Assembly (NCBI GenBank): GCA_019931245.1
Contig: JAINDL010000046.1
Span: 1 to 32,020, forward strand
Reading direction: 5' to 3'
Source: Bryobacteraceae bacterium CoA2 C42
Lineage (GTDB): Bacteria; Acidobacteriota; Terriglobia; Bryobacterales; Bryobacteraceae
DNA length: 32,020 nucleotides
Each line of letters begins with the position of its first letter. The first letter of the stretch is position 1. The notes under the pieces were generated by a model that did no database searches, was not told the origin of the DNA, and worked only from the letters and a program-made list of their open reading frames with translations. Positions 23,877-32,020 of the stretch are shown here, one piece after another. The position numbers and the translations under genes were made by a program.

Positions 23877-25181
23877 ATGGGGAACATCGGCCTCGAAGTG
23901 TCGCTCATTCTGCTGCTCGTCCTGGCCAACGGCCTGTTCTCGATGGCCGAGATGGCCGTAGTCTCCTCCCGCAAGGCCCGGCTCCGCCAGCGCGCCGAAG
24001 AGGGCAGCAAAGGCGCCGCGGTCGCGCTCGCCCTCGCCGCCAACCCCCATGATTTCCTGTCCACCGTGCAGGTCGGCATCACCATGATCGGCACCCTCGC
24101 CGGCGCCTTCGGCGGAGCTACGATCGCCGAAAAACTGGCGGTCCAGCTCCGGGAGGTTCCCCTCGTCGCCGCCTACAGCGACTCCATCGCCATCACGCTG
24201 GTCGTCCTGGTCATCTCCTACCTCTCGCTCATCCTCGGCGAACTGGTGCCCAAAAATCTGGCCCTCAGCAACGCCGAAGGGATCGCCGCCGCGCTCGCCC
24301 CGCCCATGTTCTGGCTCGCCCGCATCGGCTCCCCCGCCGTCAGCCTCCTCACGCTTTCAACGCGCCTCGTCATGAAACTGCTGCCCTTCCGCCCCAACGA
24401 AGACGCCCCCGTCACCGAAGAGGAGATCAAGGTGCTCATCGCCCAGGGCACCGAACACGGCACCTTCGAAGAGGCCGAACAGGAGATGGTCGAAGGCGTC
24501 TTCCGGCTCGGCGACCGGCGCGTGGTCGACCTCATGCAGCCGCGCGGCAAAGTGGTCTGTCTCGACCTCACCGCTCCCTGGGACAGCAACCGGGAAATCA
24601 TCCGCCGCACCCCCCACTCCCGCTTCCCGGTCGTCGTGGGCGACCTCGACGGCGTCGTCGGCGTCATCCACATGCGGCAGCTGTTCCTGGCGCTCGAGTC
24701 CGGGCAGCCGCCCGACCTGCGGACGCTCGCCGCCCCCCCGCTCCTGGTGCCGGAGACCACCCCCGCCCTCGACGTACTCGAACAGCTCCAGCAGACCGGC
24801 GAGCAGATGGCGCTCGTCGTCGACGAGCACGGCGGCGTCGACGGCATGGTAACCCTGACCGACCTCATGCAGGCCGTCGTCGGCGACCTGCGGGGGCCGG
24901 GCGAGGGGGTCCGTTCGCGGATTACCGGCACCGCCGAGGGGGTCTGGCAGGCCGATGGCGCCATGCCCGTTTCCGACGTCAAGGAGGCGCTCGCCTGGCG
25001 CGAAGTGCCGGGCGAAGAGCATGGCTTCACCACCCTGGGCGGCTTCGTTCTCGCCCATCTCCATCGCATCCCCGCCGCCGGCGATGCCTTCACCGTCGAG
25101 GGCTGGCGCTTCGAGGTGACCGCCATGGAGGGCAACCGCGTCGACCGCGTCCTCATTACGCGATTGGGCGAGCCCCACTAG
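23877..25181 (+). CDS. CNNM/HlyC-CorC family CBS-domain membrane protein
   Basis: A 434-aa protein with the standard three-part layout. Residues 1-190 are a DUF21/CNNM transmembrane domain (LANGLFSMAEMAVVSSRKAR, GELVPKNLALSNAE). Residues about 205-335 hold a CBS pair with RTPHSRFPVV, GVIHMRQLFLAL and VDEHGGVDGMVTLTDLMQAV. The last 90 residues are a CorC_HlyC transporter-associated domain (FTTLGGFVLAHLHRIPAAGD). Family members are linked to Mg2+/Co2+ efflux or membrane protection; the old hemolysin label is not well supported. It follows rapZ by 10 bp and ends the long plus-strand run. The converging methyltransferase gene ends 10 bp away, with no visible terminator. Confidence 0.9.
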   Translation: MGNIGLEVSLILLLVLANGLFSMAEMAVVSSRKARLRQRAEEGSKGAAVALALAANPHDFLSTVQVGITMIGTLAGAFGGATIAEKLAVQLREVPLVAAYSDSIAITLVVLVISYLSLILGELVPKNLALSNAEGIAAALAPPMFWLARIGSPAVSLLTLSTRLVMKLLPFRPNEDAPVTEEEIKVLIAQGTEHGTFEEAEQEMVEGVFRLGDRRVVDLMQPRGKVVCLDLTAPWDSNREIIRRTPHSRFPVVVGDLDGVVGVIHMRQLFLALESGQPPDLRTLAAPPLLVPETTPALDVLEQLQQTGEQMALVVDEHGGVDGMVTLTDLMQAVVGDLRGPGEGVRSRITGTAEGVWQADGAMPVSDVKEALAWREVPGEEHGFTTLGGFVLAHLHRIPAAGDAFTVEGWRFEVTAMEGNRVDRVLITRLGEPH

Positions 25182-25191
25182 CCCCGCCCCT

Positions 25192-25785
25192 CTACTTCGT
25201 GCAGCGCGTCACAAACGCCGGCGGCAGGTTCCGCCACTCCCACCGCAGCCGCTCCACGCGGCTGAAGCGGCGGTCGAGCAGCCTGTAAAATCGCTGGCTG
25301 CCCGGCATCAGCAGCCCGATATGGTAACCAAACAGGGCCATCTGTCCCCCGGGACGCAGTACTTCGTGGACCCCGGATACCCCGGCCTCCTGCAATTCCG
25401 CGTTAAAGGAGGGCCACGGCAGCCCGCTCACCACACAATCCACCCCGTCAATTCCCTGGCTCCGGCAGATCGCGGCCAGATCGGCCACGTTGCCTTCCAC
25501 CACATCGCATTGCGGATACCGCTTCCGCCAGGCCGCGCACAGCGCCGGGTTCCGCTCCACCGCCAGAAGCCGCACCCCAGGCCGCAGACGGGGTAGCACC
25601 GCCTCGGTCAACGCACCCGTGCCCGGACCCAGTTCGACCACCACCCGCGCTTCGGCCAAAGCCAGCGAGTCGGCCAGATGGCGAGCCAGGAACGGGGAGC
25701 TCGGACAGACGGTCGCCACCGAAAACGGATCACGGGCAAACTCCCGGAGAATGAGCTTATAGTCGTCAACCGATTTGGTTTCCAC
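25192..25785 (-). CDS. Class I SAM-dependent methyltransferase (phospholipid/rRNA-adenine methylase-like)
   Basis: A protein of about 197 aa when begun at the GTG at 25783-25785. The frame is open 25 codons further, but that would overlap the divergent radical SAM gene; GAGG sits about 8 nt before this GTG. The N-terminal FARDPFSVATVCPSSPFLAR and the SAM motif VVELGPGTGALTEAVLPRL match a group annotated as phospholipid N-methyltransferase or rRNA adenine dimethyltransferase-like. The motif IV region GLPWPSF fits the small-molecule or lipid side of that group (true KsgA has NLPY). The substrate is unproven. It converges with the CorC-like gene. Confidence 0.82.
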   Translation of the reverse strand: METKSVDDYKLILREFARDPFSVATVCPSSPFLARHLADSLALAEARVVVELGPGTGALTEAVLPRLRPGVRLLAVERNPALCAAWRKRYPQCDVVEGNVADLAAICRSQGIDGVDCVVSGLPWPSFNAELQEAGVSGVHEVLRPGGQMALFGYHIGLLMPGSQRFYRLLDRRFSRVERLRWEWRNLPPAFVTRCTK

Positions 25786-25844
25786 GTTTCGCACCTCATT
25801 AGTTTTACCCGATCGCCGGGCCTGCTGTCTTAAAATTTGCCAAT
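25786..25844. promoter_or_regulatory. Divergent promoter region, methyltransferase / radical SAM
   Basis: A 59-bp gap, AT-richer than its surroundings, with TAAAAT at 25831-25836 (possible plus-strand -10, very close to the GTG start) and TAAAAC at 25802-25807 on the minus strand. No clear -35 boxes. Confidence 0.25.
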
Positions 25845-26849
25845 GTGCGCACTTTTGCACTTGACGAACAGCGAATAAAAAGCGAATATCAACCCGTGAG
25901 CACGCTGATTGGGATCGCCCGCATGGCCGCCGAAAGTCCGCTGCTGGCCTCCAAACGCCGGGTGGCGTACTTCGATCTCCAAGGCAGGAGCTTGCTCAAC
26001 CGCTGCTCCGGCCAGCGGCAATACTTTGAATGGACCGTCAATCCCTACCGCGGCTGCGAGTACGGCTGTCAATATTGCTACGCCCGCTACACGCATGAGT
26101 TCATGAACCTTCCCGTGGAGGAGTTCGACACGCGCATCTTTGCCAAAAGCTGGGACGCCGCCATGTGGCGGCGGGACCTGCGCCGCGTCCAGCCCGGCGA
26201 GACGATCGCCTTCGGCACCGCTACGGACTGTTACCAGCCCGCCGAACGCCGCTACGGACTCATGCGCCATTTGCTGGCGGGGCTCGCCGCGCACCGCGGG
26301 CTGCGAATCGTGATCACAACGAAATCGGATCTGGTGGCCCGCGATAGCGATCTGCTCCGGGAACTGGCCCGGCGCCACACGGTCCGCGTCATAATGACGG
26401 TGACGACGATGGACGCCGGTCTCGCCCGCCGCACGGAGCCCTACGCACCGCGCCCGGATATGCGGATGGGGGCGGTGGCCGAACTGGCCTCGCAGGGACT
26501 CGCCACGGGAGTCTCGGCTTCGCCGGTGCTGCCGTGGCTCACGGATCGCGAGGAGTCGCTCAGCGCCGTGGCGCGGGCGGCGCGCGCGGCCGGGGTGGCG
26601 ACCTTCCACGCCCGTCCGCTGTTTCTGCGCGACTCCGCCTGGGCCGTCTTTCTTCCGTGGCTTGAACGGGAGTTCCCCGCGCTTGCGCCCCGCTACCGCT
26701 CCCGCTACGCCCGCGGGGCGCACGTGGACCGGCTTTACGGCGACTGGCTTGCCGAGCGTGTCGAGCGAGTGCGAGCCCGCCACGGCCTTACGGCCCGCGC
26801 GGAGGAACCGGCCCCGGCCTTGCCGCTACAGCTCCCGCTGTTTTCCTGA
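25845..26849 (+). CDS. SPL-family (SplB-like) radical SAM protein
   Basis: A 334-aa protein from a GTG at 25845. The [4Fe-4S]-SAM cluster motif C-X3-C-X2-C is at C71, C75 and C78 (GCEYGCQYCYARYTHEF). Further blocks are NPYRGCEY, AFGTATDCYQPAE and MRMGAVAELASQGLATGVSA. It belongs to the PA0069-like branch of the spore photoproduct lyase family, found in many non-sporulating bacteria; photoproduct repair has been shown only for true SplB. The conserved C-terminal cysteine used by Bacillus SplB is not seen. A downstream ATG at 25923 could also start translation, but residues 13-30 (SEYQPVSTLIGIARM) are typical of the family, which favours the longer form. Confidence 0.88.
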   Translation: MRTFALDEQRIKSEYQPVSTLIGIARMAAESPLLASKRRVAYFDLQGRSLLNRCSGQRQYFEWTVNPYRGCEYGCQYCYARYTHEFMNLPVEEFDTRIFAKSWDAAMWRRDLRRVQPGETIAFGTATDCYQPAERRYGLMRHLLAGLAAHRGLRIVITTKSDLVARDSDLLRELARRHTVRVIMTVTTMDAGLARRTEPYAPRPDMRMGAVAELASQGLATGVSASPVLPWLTDREESLSAVARAARAAGVATFHARPLFLRDSAWAVFLPWLEREFPALAPRYRSRYARGAHVDRLYGDWLAERVERVRARHGLTARAEEPAPALPLQLPLFS

Positions 26850-27095
26850 TGACCCCGGCTACCCGTCGCAAAAGCCATCCGGATACCGCACCCGGCGGGC
26901 CGAAGACCTCCTGCCCGTGCCGGACCGCCCCGGCTTCTTCTGCGCCCGCCCCAGCCCCCGAAGCCAAGGGGCCACGGACCCCACGCCCCGGCGGCTCCAG
27001 CACTCTCGTTCCCGGTGATACCCACTCCCGCCCGCGCCAGACCATTGCCACAGTCTCCTTGACCCCGCAAAGTGCTTGGCGGAAAATGGAGCTCT
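26850..27095. other. Intergenic stretch, no gene seen
   Basis: 246 bp, Pro/Ser codon-biased on the plus strand and open in one frame into the next gene region, but without domain or ribosome site. I see no terminator with a T tract. Confidence 0.5.
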
Positions 27096-27680
27096 ATGGT
27101 CCAGCCGGTAGATATGGGAGATCATGCCTTGGCGCAACTGCGCTATATCCGCCGGACCATGGAACGGTCCGGCGAGTTCACCGCCGTGCCCGGCTGGGGC
27201 GGCTTCTGGATGGGCGTCACCGCCCTCGGCGCCGCCTGGCTCGCCGCCCGGCAGACGAGCCCGGCGGGCTGGCTCAGCGTCTGGGTCGTGGAGATGGCCC
27301 TGGCCGTCGCCATCGGCGGACTCGCCATCTGGCGGAAAACCCACCACGGCGACCGCAGCCTCTTCACCGCCCCCGGCCGGCGCTTCTTCCTGAGCTTCGC
27401 CCCGCCCGTAGCCGCCGGGGCAGTGCTCAGCGCCGCGCTGTTCCGCCTGCAGCTGTTCAGCGTGCTGCCGGGCCTATGGCTCCTGTTGTACGGGGCCGGG
27501 GTAGCCACGGCGGGAGCCTTCAGCGTGCGAGTCGTCCCGCTCATGGGCCTCTGCTTCATGGCGCTCGGGACGCTGGCGCTGGCTGGACCGGCCGAGTTCG
27601 GCAACGGCTTTCTGGCGGCGGGTTTCGGCGGCCTGCAGATGGGATTCGGGATTTGGATTGCGAGGAGGTACGGTGGCTAG
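27096..27680 (+). CDS. Small multi-pass membrane protein of unknown function
   Basis: A 194-aa protein starting at the ATG at 27096, with GGAG just upstream; a GTG at 27072 and an ATG at 27114 are in the same frame. A short cytoplasmic N-terminus (LAQLRYIRRTMERSGEFTAV) is followed by about five to six hydrophobic segments, such as WMGVTALGAAWLAAR, VVEMALAVAIGGLAIW, FLSFAPPVAAGAVLSAALF and LMGLCFMALGTLALAG. No enzyme motif. Its last 8 bp overlap the winged-helix regulator gene, so the two are co-translated. This pairing of a membrane protein with a small wHTH regulator recurs in acidobacterial genomes as far as I recall; the role is unknown. Confidence 0.8.
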   Translation: MVQPVDMGDHALAQLRYIRRTMERSGEFTAVPGWGGFWMGVTALGAAWLAARQTSPAGWLSVWVVEMALAVAIGGLAIWRKTHHGDRSLFTAPGRRFFLSFAPPVAAGAVLSAALFRLQLFSVLPGLWLLLYGAGVATAGAFSVRVVPLMGLCFMALGTLALAGPAEFGNGFLAAGFGGLQMGFGIWIARRYGG

Positions 27681-28035
27681 AGCAACAGCAGCAAAACTAA
27701 AGCCGGTGCTTGGCGAGTTGGCCGTCGAAGTCAACCGCGAGGCCCAGGCGCTCGAAGGGCTGATTCACGAAAAGATGCGGCTGGGCATCGTCAGCGCCCT
27801 GGCGGCAACCAGTTCGATGACCTTTCATGAATTGAAGGAGCTTCTGCAGACGACGGACGGCAACCTGAGCGTCCACGCGCGGAAGCTCGAGGAGGCCGGC
27901 TACATCGAATGCCGCAAAACGTTCGAGAACCGGAAGCCGAAGTCCGACTACACCCTGACCGGCGCGGGCCGTGCGGCCCTCGAGCGGTATCTGAGCCATC
28001 TCGAAGCCCTGCTCGGCGCCATGCGGAAGCGCTAG
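27673..28035 (+). CDS. Winged-helix transcriptional regulator (MarR/ArsR-like)
   Basis: A 120-aa protein from the GTG at 27673, preceded by GAGGAGG; an earlier TTG at 27658 lacks such a site. A wHTH core spans residues about 35-95: LIHEKMRLGIVSALAATSSM, FHELKELLQTTDGNLSVHAR (recognition helix), KLEEAGYIECRK, then the wing with KPKSDYTLTGAG, and a C-terminal dimerisation helix RAALERYLSHLEALLGAM. This matches the HTH_34 family of small single-domain regulators. It has no obvious effector domain. It probably controls its membrane-protein partner or neighbours. Confidence 0.88.
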   Translation: MARATAAKLKPVLGELAVEVNREAQALEGLIHEKMRLGIVSALAATSSMTFHELKELLQTTDGNLSVHARKLEEAGYIECRKTFENRKPKSDYTLTGAGRAALERYLSHLEALLGAMRKR

Positions 28036-28045
28036 GATAAATACC

Positions 28046-28816
28046 ATGACCAGACGGAAAGTGATTGCCACGGCGGCCGTCGCCGCGTTGGCCAGCGCCC
28101 AGGCGGCGGCCGGCCCCCCGCAGACCCTGCTGCTGCGGCGCTACCAACTGCGCAACAGCGGGGACGCCATGGGGACAACGCTCGCCCGGTTCCTCGAAGT
28201 CGCGAAACGTCCGGCGCTGGAGCGCGCGGGCGCCCAGGGACTCGGCTTCTTCAGCTCCTTCATCGGTCCCGACACGCCGTACTACCTGACGCTCGAAAGC
28301 TACCCGTCGCTGGCGGCGCTCGAAGAGGGGATGAACCGGCTGGCCGCCGACCGGAAGTTTCAAGCCGAACTCGCCGCCTTCAACAAAGCCCCGGGCCAGC
28401 GCTTTGTCCGCTACTCGACCCAGATCCTGAAGGGCTTCACGGGCTTCCCCGGCGTCGTGGCCCCGCCCCCGGCCCCAACCCCCCGCCTGTTTGAACTGCG
28501 CACCTACGAAAGCGACGACGCCACCTCGCTCGCCGAGAAGATCCGCATGTTCAACGAGGGCGAAATCGCCGTTTTTCAGAAGACCGGCCTCAACCCGGTC
28601 TTCTTCGGCGAAACGATCATCGGCGAAAAGCAGCCCAATCTGACCTACCTGCTCTGGTACGACAGCCTGGCCGCCCGCGAAGCCAACTGGAGCCGCTTCA
28701 TCGCCCATCCCGAGTGGCTCAAGCTGCGGGCGACACCGGGCTGGAGCGATGCCGAGATCGTCTCCAATATCTCGAACTCTCTGCTGCGGCCCCTGCCGTT
28801 CTCCCCCCTTCGTTAG
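28046..28816 (+). CDS. Exported NIPSNAP-family protein
   Basis: A 256-aa protein with an N-terminal signal (MTRRKVIATAAVAALASAQA) carrying a twin arginine. It is followed by two ferredoxin-like NIPSNAP repeats: LLLRRYQLRN to about residue 125, and FELRTYESDD to about 240. The second repeat has the usual FFGETIIG and LTYLLWYDSLAAREANW pattern. Bacterial NIPSNAPs have no settled biochemical role. Start at the ATG at 28046, with AGGA nine bases upstream. It lies 10 bp after the regulator gene and 10 bp before an MDR oxidoreductase gene, so all may be co-transcribed. Confidence 0.88.
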   Translation: MTRRKVIATAAVAALASAQAAAGPPQTLLLRRYQLRNSGDAMGTTLARFLEVAKRPALERAGAQGLGFFSSFIGPDTPYYLTLESYPSLAALEEGMNRLAADRKFQAELAAFNKAPGQRFVRYSTQILKGFTGFPGVVAPPPAPTPRLFELRTYESDDATSLAEKIRMFNEGEIAVFQKTGLNPVFFGETIIGEKQPNLTYLLWYDSLAAREANWSRFIAHPEWLKLRATPGWSDAEIVSNISNSLLRPLPFSPLR

Positions 28817-28826
28817 GAGTTTTCCG

Positions 28827-29849
28827 ATGACCAATCGTGGTTGGATTCTGGAGCGGCGTCCGGTGGAAAAACTGGATGCCTCGTGTCTCGCCTGGCGCGA
28901 GATGGAGTTGGCGCCGCTGACGCCGGGCCAGGTGCGGGTGCGGAACCTGCTGCTCTCGCTCGACCCGACCAACCGTATCTGGGCCTCGGCCGCCGAGAGC
29001 TATCTGCCGCCCGCGCCCCTTGGCGAGGTGATGCGCGGGATCGCGGTCGGGGTGGTGGAAGAGTCGGCCGACCCGCGCTGGCAGCCGGGCAGCCTGGTGC
29101 AGGGCATGCTGGGCTGGCAGGAGCGCGCCGTCGGCGGCGGCGCCGCGTTGACGCCGCTGCCGCCCGGGGTCACGCCGGAGCAGTGGTTTGCCGTCTTCGG
29201 CCACATCGGCATGACGGCGTACTTCGGCCTGCTCGATGTGGGCCAGGCCAAGGCCGGCGAGACGCTGGTGGTTTCGGCCGCGGCGGGGGCCGTGGGGTCG
29301 CTGGCGGGTCAGATCGGCAAGATCCTCGGCCTGCGCGTGGTGGGCATCGCCGGCGGCGCGGACAAGTGCGCGTGGCTGACGGGGACGTTGGGCTTTGACG
29401 CGGCCATCGATTATAAGAGCGAGAATGTGGCTCAGCGGCTGCGGGAGCTTTGCCCCGCGGGCATTGACGTTGTTTTTGAAAACGTGGGCGGCGAGATTCT
29501 GGACGCGTCGCTGGGCCGGTTGGCGCTGCGGGGCCGGGTGGCGCTCTGCGGGCTGATCTCGCAGTACAACGCCACGACGCCGCCCGCCGGGCCGCGCAAT
29601 CTGGGGAATGTGCTGATGCAGCGGGGCCGGATTGAAGGCTTTATCGTGCTCGACTATCTCGCCCGCGCCGGCGAGGCGTTTGCCCGGCTCGGCGAGTGGC
29701 TGGCGGCGGGCCGGCTGCACTACGCCACCGATGTGGTCCACGGCCTCGAAAACGCCCCCGCGGCGCTGGACCGGCTCTTTGCGGGAGCCAATCGGGGAAA
29801 ACTGATGTTGCAGGTGGCGGAGAATCGGCAGTCATTCGGCTTACCATGA
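28827..29849 (+). CDS. NADP-dependent MDR oxidoreductase (CurA / leukotriene-B4-dehydrogenase-like)
   Basis: A 340-aa zinc-free medium-chain dehydrogenase. TAGGAG precedes the ATG at 28827; the frame is open further up but that part overlaps the NIPSNAP gene. The N-terminal GroES-like domain has LLSLDPTNRIWAS; the Rossmann fold has AAAGAVGSLAGQIGKILG (residues 151-168) and GIAGGADKC, typical of NADP binding. FENVGGEILDASL and GLISQYN are signatures of the 2-alkenal/prostaglandin reductase group, which reduces the double bond of enones. No zinc-ligand cysteines are present. It ends 4 bp before the M13 peptidase gene. Confidence 0.9.
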   Translation: MTNRGWILERRPVEKLDASCLAWREMELAPLTPGQVRVRNLLLSLDPTNRIWASAAESYLPPAPLGEVMRGIAVGVVEESADPRWQPGSLVQGMLGWQERAVGGGAALTPLPPGVTPEQWFAVFGHIGMTAYFGLLDVGQAKAGETLVVSAAAGAVGSLAGQIGKILGLRVVGIAGGADKCAWLTGTLGFDAAIDYKSENVAQRLRELCPAGIDVVFENVGGEILDASLGRLALRGRVALCGLISQYNATTPPAGPRNLGNVLMQRGRIEGFIVLDYLARAGEAFARLGEWLAAGRLHYATDVVHGLENAPAALDRLFAGANRGKLMLQVAENRQSFGLP

Positions 29850-29853
29850 GAGA

Positions 29854-31896
29854 GTGAGCCTTCGAATTGTAGCTTTCCTCGGCGTTTTGAGCCTGTCCCT
29901 GCCGCCCCTGGGGGCGCAAAGCCCTCCCGCCCCGAAAAAAAGTGGCATCGATCTGGCGGGACTCGACACGACCTGTAAGCCGTGCGACGATTTCTGGCGC
30001 TTCGCCAACGGCCTGTGGGTGGACCGGAACCCGATTCCGGCCAGCCAGTCGGGCTGGGGCACCATGTCGGTCGTCTCGGAGGGCAACCGCGAGCGGCTGC
30101 GTGCGCTGCTCGAAGAGGCCGCGGCGGGCAACCGGGACAACCCGGCGGGAAGCCGGGAAAAGAAAATGGGCGACCTCTACGCCGCGTGCATGGATACCGA
30201 GGGCGTCGAAAAGGTGGGGCTGAAGCCGCTCGCCCGGGACCTGGCCGCGATTGAAAAGATCAGCGACCCCGCGAGCCTGCTGGCCACGCTGGTCGCCCTC
30301 CAGAAGAGCTCACCCTTCGGCCCGGTCTACATCTTCGCCCGGCAGGATGCCAAGAACGCCGCGGCTACCGTAGCCGCCGTGGCGCCCGTCGGCATCTCCC
30401 TGCCGGAACGCGACTACTACTTCCGCTCCGACGAAAAGACCAAGGCCATTCGCGCCGAGTTCCTCGTCCACGTGGCCAAGATGTTGACGCTGGCCGGGGC
30501 CGCCGCCGAAGAGGCCGCCGCGCAGGCACAGGCCATCCTGGCCTTTGAAACCCGCCTCGCCGAACCCCGCCTGACCAACGTGCAGCGGCGCGACCCCAAC
30601 GCCACCTACCACCCGGTGGGTCTGGACGGGACCATCGAACTCATGCCGTCGTTCGATTGGAAGGCGGCCTTCGCCGATCTCAAGATTCCCGCCTCGACGC
30701 AGGTCATCGTCTCCGAACCCGCCTACCTGAAGGCGGTCGAAAAGGAGTTCACCGCCACCCCGCTCGCCACCTGGAAGACGTGGATGCGCTGGAAGACCAT
30801 CGCCTCGGCGGCCCCTTATCTGGCCAAGGCCTTCGTCGATGAAAACTTCCGCTTCCAGAGCACCGTGCTCACCGGGGTCAAAGAGCAGCAGCCGCGCTGG
30901 AAGCGCTGCACGGCGCTGGTGGACCAGACGCTCGGCGACGTGCTGGGCGAGGCCTTCGTCCGGAAGCATTTTCCGCCCGTGGCCAAGACGCAGATGAACG
31001 ATCTGGTCGAAAACCTGCGGGCCACGCTGCGCGAACAGCTCGAAGCTTCGCCCTGGATGGACGCCGAAACGAAGAAGAACGCCATCGAAAAGCTGAACGC
31101 CTTCCGGGCCAAGATCGGCTACCCGGACCGCTGGAAGGACTATGCGGCGGTGAAGGTGGACCGCGGCGACCTGTTTGGCAGCCTCGAATCGGCCAGCGAG
31201 TTTGCGCGGATGGAGAATCTGGCCAAGATTGGTAAACCGCTCGACCGGAACGAGTGGGGCATGACGGCGCCGACCGTCAATGCCTACTACAGTCCGCTGC
31301 GGAACGAGATCGGATTCCCGGCCGGCATCCTTCAGCCGCCGATGTTCGATATGGACGCCGATGAAGCGGCCAACTACGGCGCCATCGGGGCGGTCATCGG
31401 TCACGAGATGGGCCACGGCTTTGATGATCAGGGCTCGAAGTTCGCCGCCAGCGGCGACCTGCGCAACTGGTGGACGCCGGAGGACCGGAAGAAGTTCGAG
31501 GCCCGGGCCGAATGCGTTATCAATCAGTTCAATACGCTCGAAGTCGGTGACGGCCTGCGCCACAACGGACGGCTGGTGGTGGGCGAAGCGCTGGGCGATC
31601 TGGGCGGGCTGAAGCTGGCCTACCGGGCCTATAAGCGGTCCCTCGGAGGGAAAGAGGCGCCGGTGATTGACGGCTACACCGGCGATCAGCGCTTCTTCCT
31701 GGCTTTCGCCCGGGTGTGGGCGACGCAACTGCGGCCCGAGGCCCAGCGGCTGCGCCTCGCCACGGACCCCCATCCGCTCGGCCGCTTCCGCGCCATCGGC
31801 ACCCTCCAGAACATGCCGGAGTTCCACAAAGCGTTCCAGTGCAAGGCGGGCGATGCCATGGTGCGCCCGCCGGATCGCCAATGTGAACTTTGGTGA
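29854..31896 (+). CDS. M13-family metallopeptidase (PepO/neprilysin-like)
   Basis: A 680-aa secreted zinc endopeptidase starting at a GTG at 29854. A signal peptide covers about residues 1-22 (MSLRIVAFLGVLSLSLPPLG). The N-terminal M13 domain begins near TCKPCDDFWRFANGLWVDRN. The zinc site HEMGH is at residues 517-521 and the third ligand Glu is in GEALGDLGG (E578, D582). The segment VNAYYSPLRNEIGFPAGILQ and the C-terminal CKAGDAMVRPPDRQCELW are typical of the family. It would degrade peptides in the periplasm. Paired cysteines suggest disulfides. It lies 4 bp after the MDR gene, with only GAGAGA as a possible ribosome site. Confidence 0.95.
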   Translation: MSLRIVAFLGVLSLSLPPLGAQSPPAPKKSGIDLAGLDTTCKPCDDFWRFANGLWVDRNPIPASQSGWGTMSVVSEGNRERLRALLEEAAAGNRDNPAGSREKKMGDLYAACMDTEGVEKVGLKPLARDLAAIEKISDPASLLATLVALQKSSPFGPVYIFARQDAKNAAATVAAVAPVGISLPERDYYFRSDEKTKAIRAEFLVHVAKMLTLAGAAAEEAAAQAQAILAFETRLAEPRLTNVQRRDPNATYHPVGLDGTIELMPSFDWKAAFADLKIPASTQVIVSEPAYLKAVEKEFTATPLATWKTWMRWKTIASAAPYLAKAFVDENFRFQSTVLTGVKEQQPRWKRCTALVDQTLGDVLGEAFVRKHFPPVAKTQMNDLVENLRATLREQLEASPWMDAETKKNAIEKLNAFRAKIGYPDRWKDYAAVKVDRGDLFGSLESASEFARMENLAKIGKPLDRNEWGMTAPTVNAYYSPLRNEIGFPAGILQPPMFDMDADEAANYGAIGAVIGHEMGHGFDDQGSKFAASGDLRNWWTPEDRKKFEARAECVINQFNTLEVGDGLRHNGRLVVGEALGDLGGLKLAYRAYKRSLGGKEAPVIDGYTGDQRFFLAFARVWATQLRPEAQRLRLATDPHPLGRFRAIGTLQNMPEFHKAFQCKAGDAMVRPPDRQCELW

Positions 31897-31905
31897 GGCA
31901 AACAG

Positions 31906-31935
31906 TTGCCAAACGGCTGCTCCCCTTGCTACTAT
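31906..31935 (+). promoter_or_regulatory. Promoter of the initiator tRNA gene
   Basis: TTGCCA at 31906-31911 (five of six to the -35 consensus) and TACTAT at 31930-31935 (four of six to -10), 18 bp apart. The -10 ends 5 bp before the first base of the tRNA. It lies just after the peptidase stop, so the tRNA is transcribed on its own. Confidence 0.55.
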
Positions 31936-31940
31936 CAAAG

Positions 31941-32017
<77 letters not shown>

Positions 32018-32020
32018 ACC

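Noticed and set aside
26849-27700. 283-aa plus-strand frame
   Set aside because: Low-complexity Pro/Arg-rich sequence overlapping the membrane-protein gene in another frame; no domain.

Overview
The window is a high-GC bacterial chromosome segment. Its gene content is typical of an Acidobacteriota member of the Bryobacter/Solibacter type: an exported multihaem cytochrome c, Tat-exported oxidoreductase-like and NIPSNAP proteins, an M13 peptidase, an rpoN-hpf-rapZ block, and a small membrane protein paired with a winged-helix regulator. This assignment is inferred from gene content and codon use; there is no rRNA in the window. Nearly all of the DNA is coding. There is no insertion sequence, integrase, prophage or CRISPR array.

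Region 1 (1-706, minus): the N-terminal 235 residues of a secreted multihaem c-type cytochrome that runs off the left edge. Region 2 (1047-6730): a sugar-nucleotide cluster. rfbG, a paratose-synthase-like gene, rfbH and rfbE are co-directional and almost all overlap. A family 2 glycosyltransferase follows, then a convergent rfbF whose 3' end overlaps it by 50 bp. Together they could make CDP-tyvelose (glucose-1-P to CDP-glucose, CDP-4-keto-6-deoxyglucose, the 3,6-dideoxy-4-ketohexose, CDP-paratose, CDP-tyvelose). This 3,6-dideoxyhexose is best known from Salmonella and Yersinia O-antigens. The reductase partner of RfbH is not in the window.

Region 3 (6731-14895): a terminated Tat-exported aldo/keto reductase gene; a glycosyltransferase carrying an eroded methyltransferase-like N-terminus; a 670-bp non-coding zone with 86-bp tandem repeats and two decayed fragments resembling the 3' end of the next gene; a GT-C type membrane glycosyltransferase; and an overlapping minus-strand trio (class III aminotransferase, Gfo/Idh/MocA oxidoreductase, 116-aa unknown protein). 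A GtrA-like membrane protein and an exported beta-propeller protein begin the next plus-strand run.

Region 4 (15341-25181, plus): a long co-directional run holding the propeller protein, a TPR lipoprotein-like or secreted protein, rsmG, an MFS exporter, an exported or membrane-associated type I phosphodiesterase, rpoN (sigma-54), hpf, rapZ and a CorC/HlyC-type CBS membrane protein. Compared with proteobacteria, the rpoN neighbourhood lacks ptsN and lptB. Region 5 (25192-32020): a divergent pair (methyltransferase and SPL-family radical SAM protein), a membrane protein/wHTH pair, a NIPSNAP protein, an MDR oxidoreductase, an M13 metallopeptidase, and at the right edge a complete initiator tRNA-Met with its own promoter. 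That tRNA has a U1-A72 pair where initiators normally carry a mismatch.

The most notable items are the complete CDP-tyvelose gene set with intact RfbH active-site and Fe-S residues, the near-identical 86-bp repeats with an inverted core copy 2.8 kb away, the degenerate methyltransferase-glycosyltransferase fusion, and the U1-A72 initiator tRNA. I did not find a clearly new defence or mobile system.
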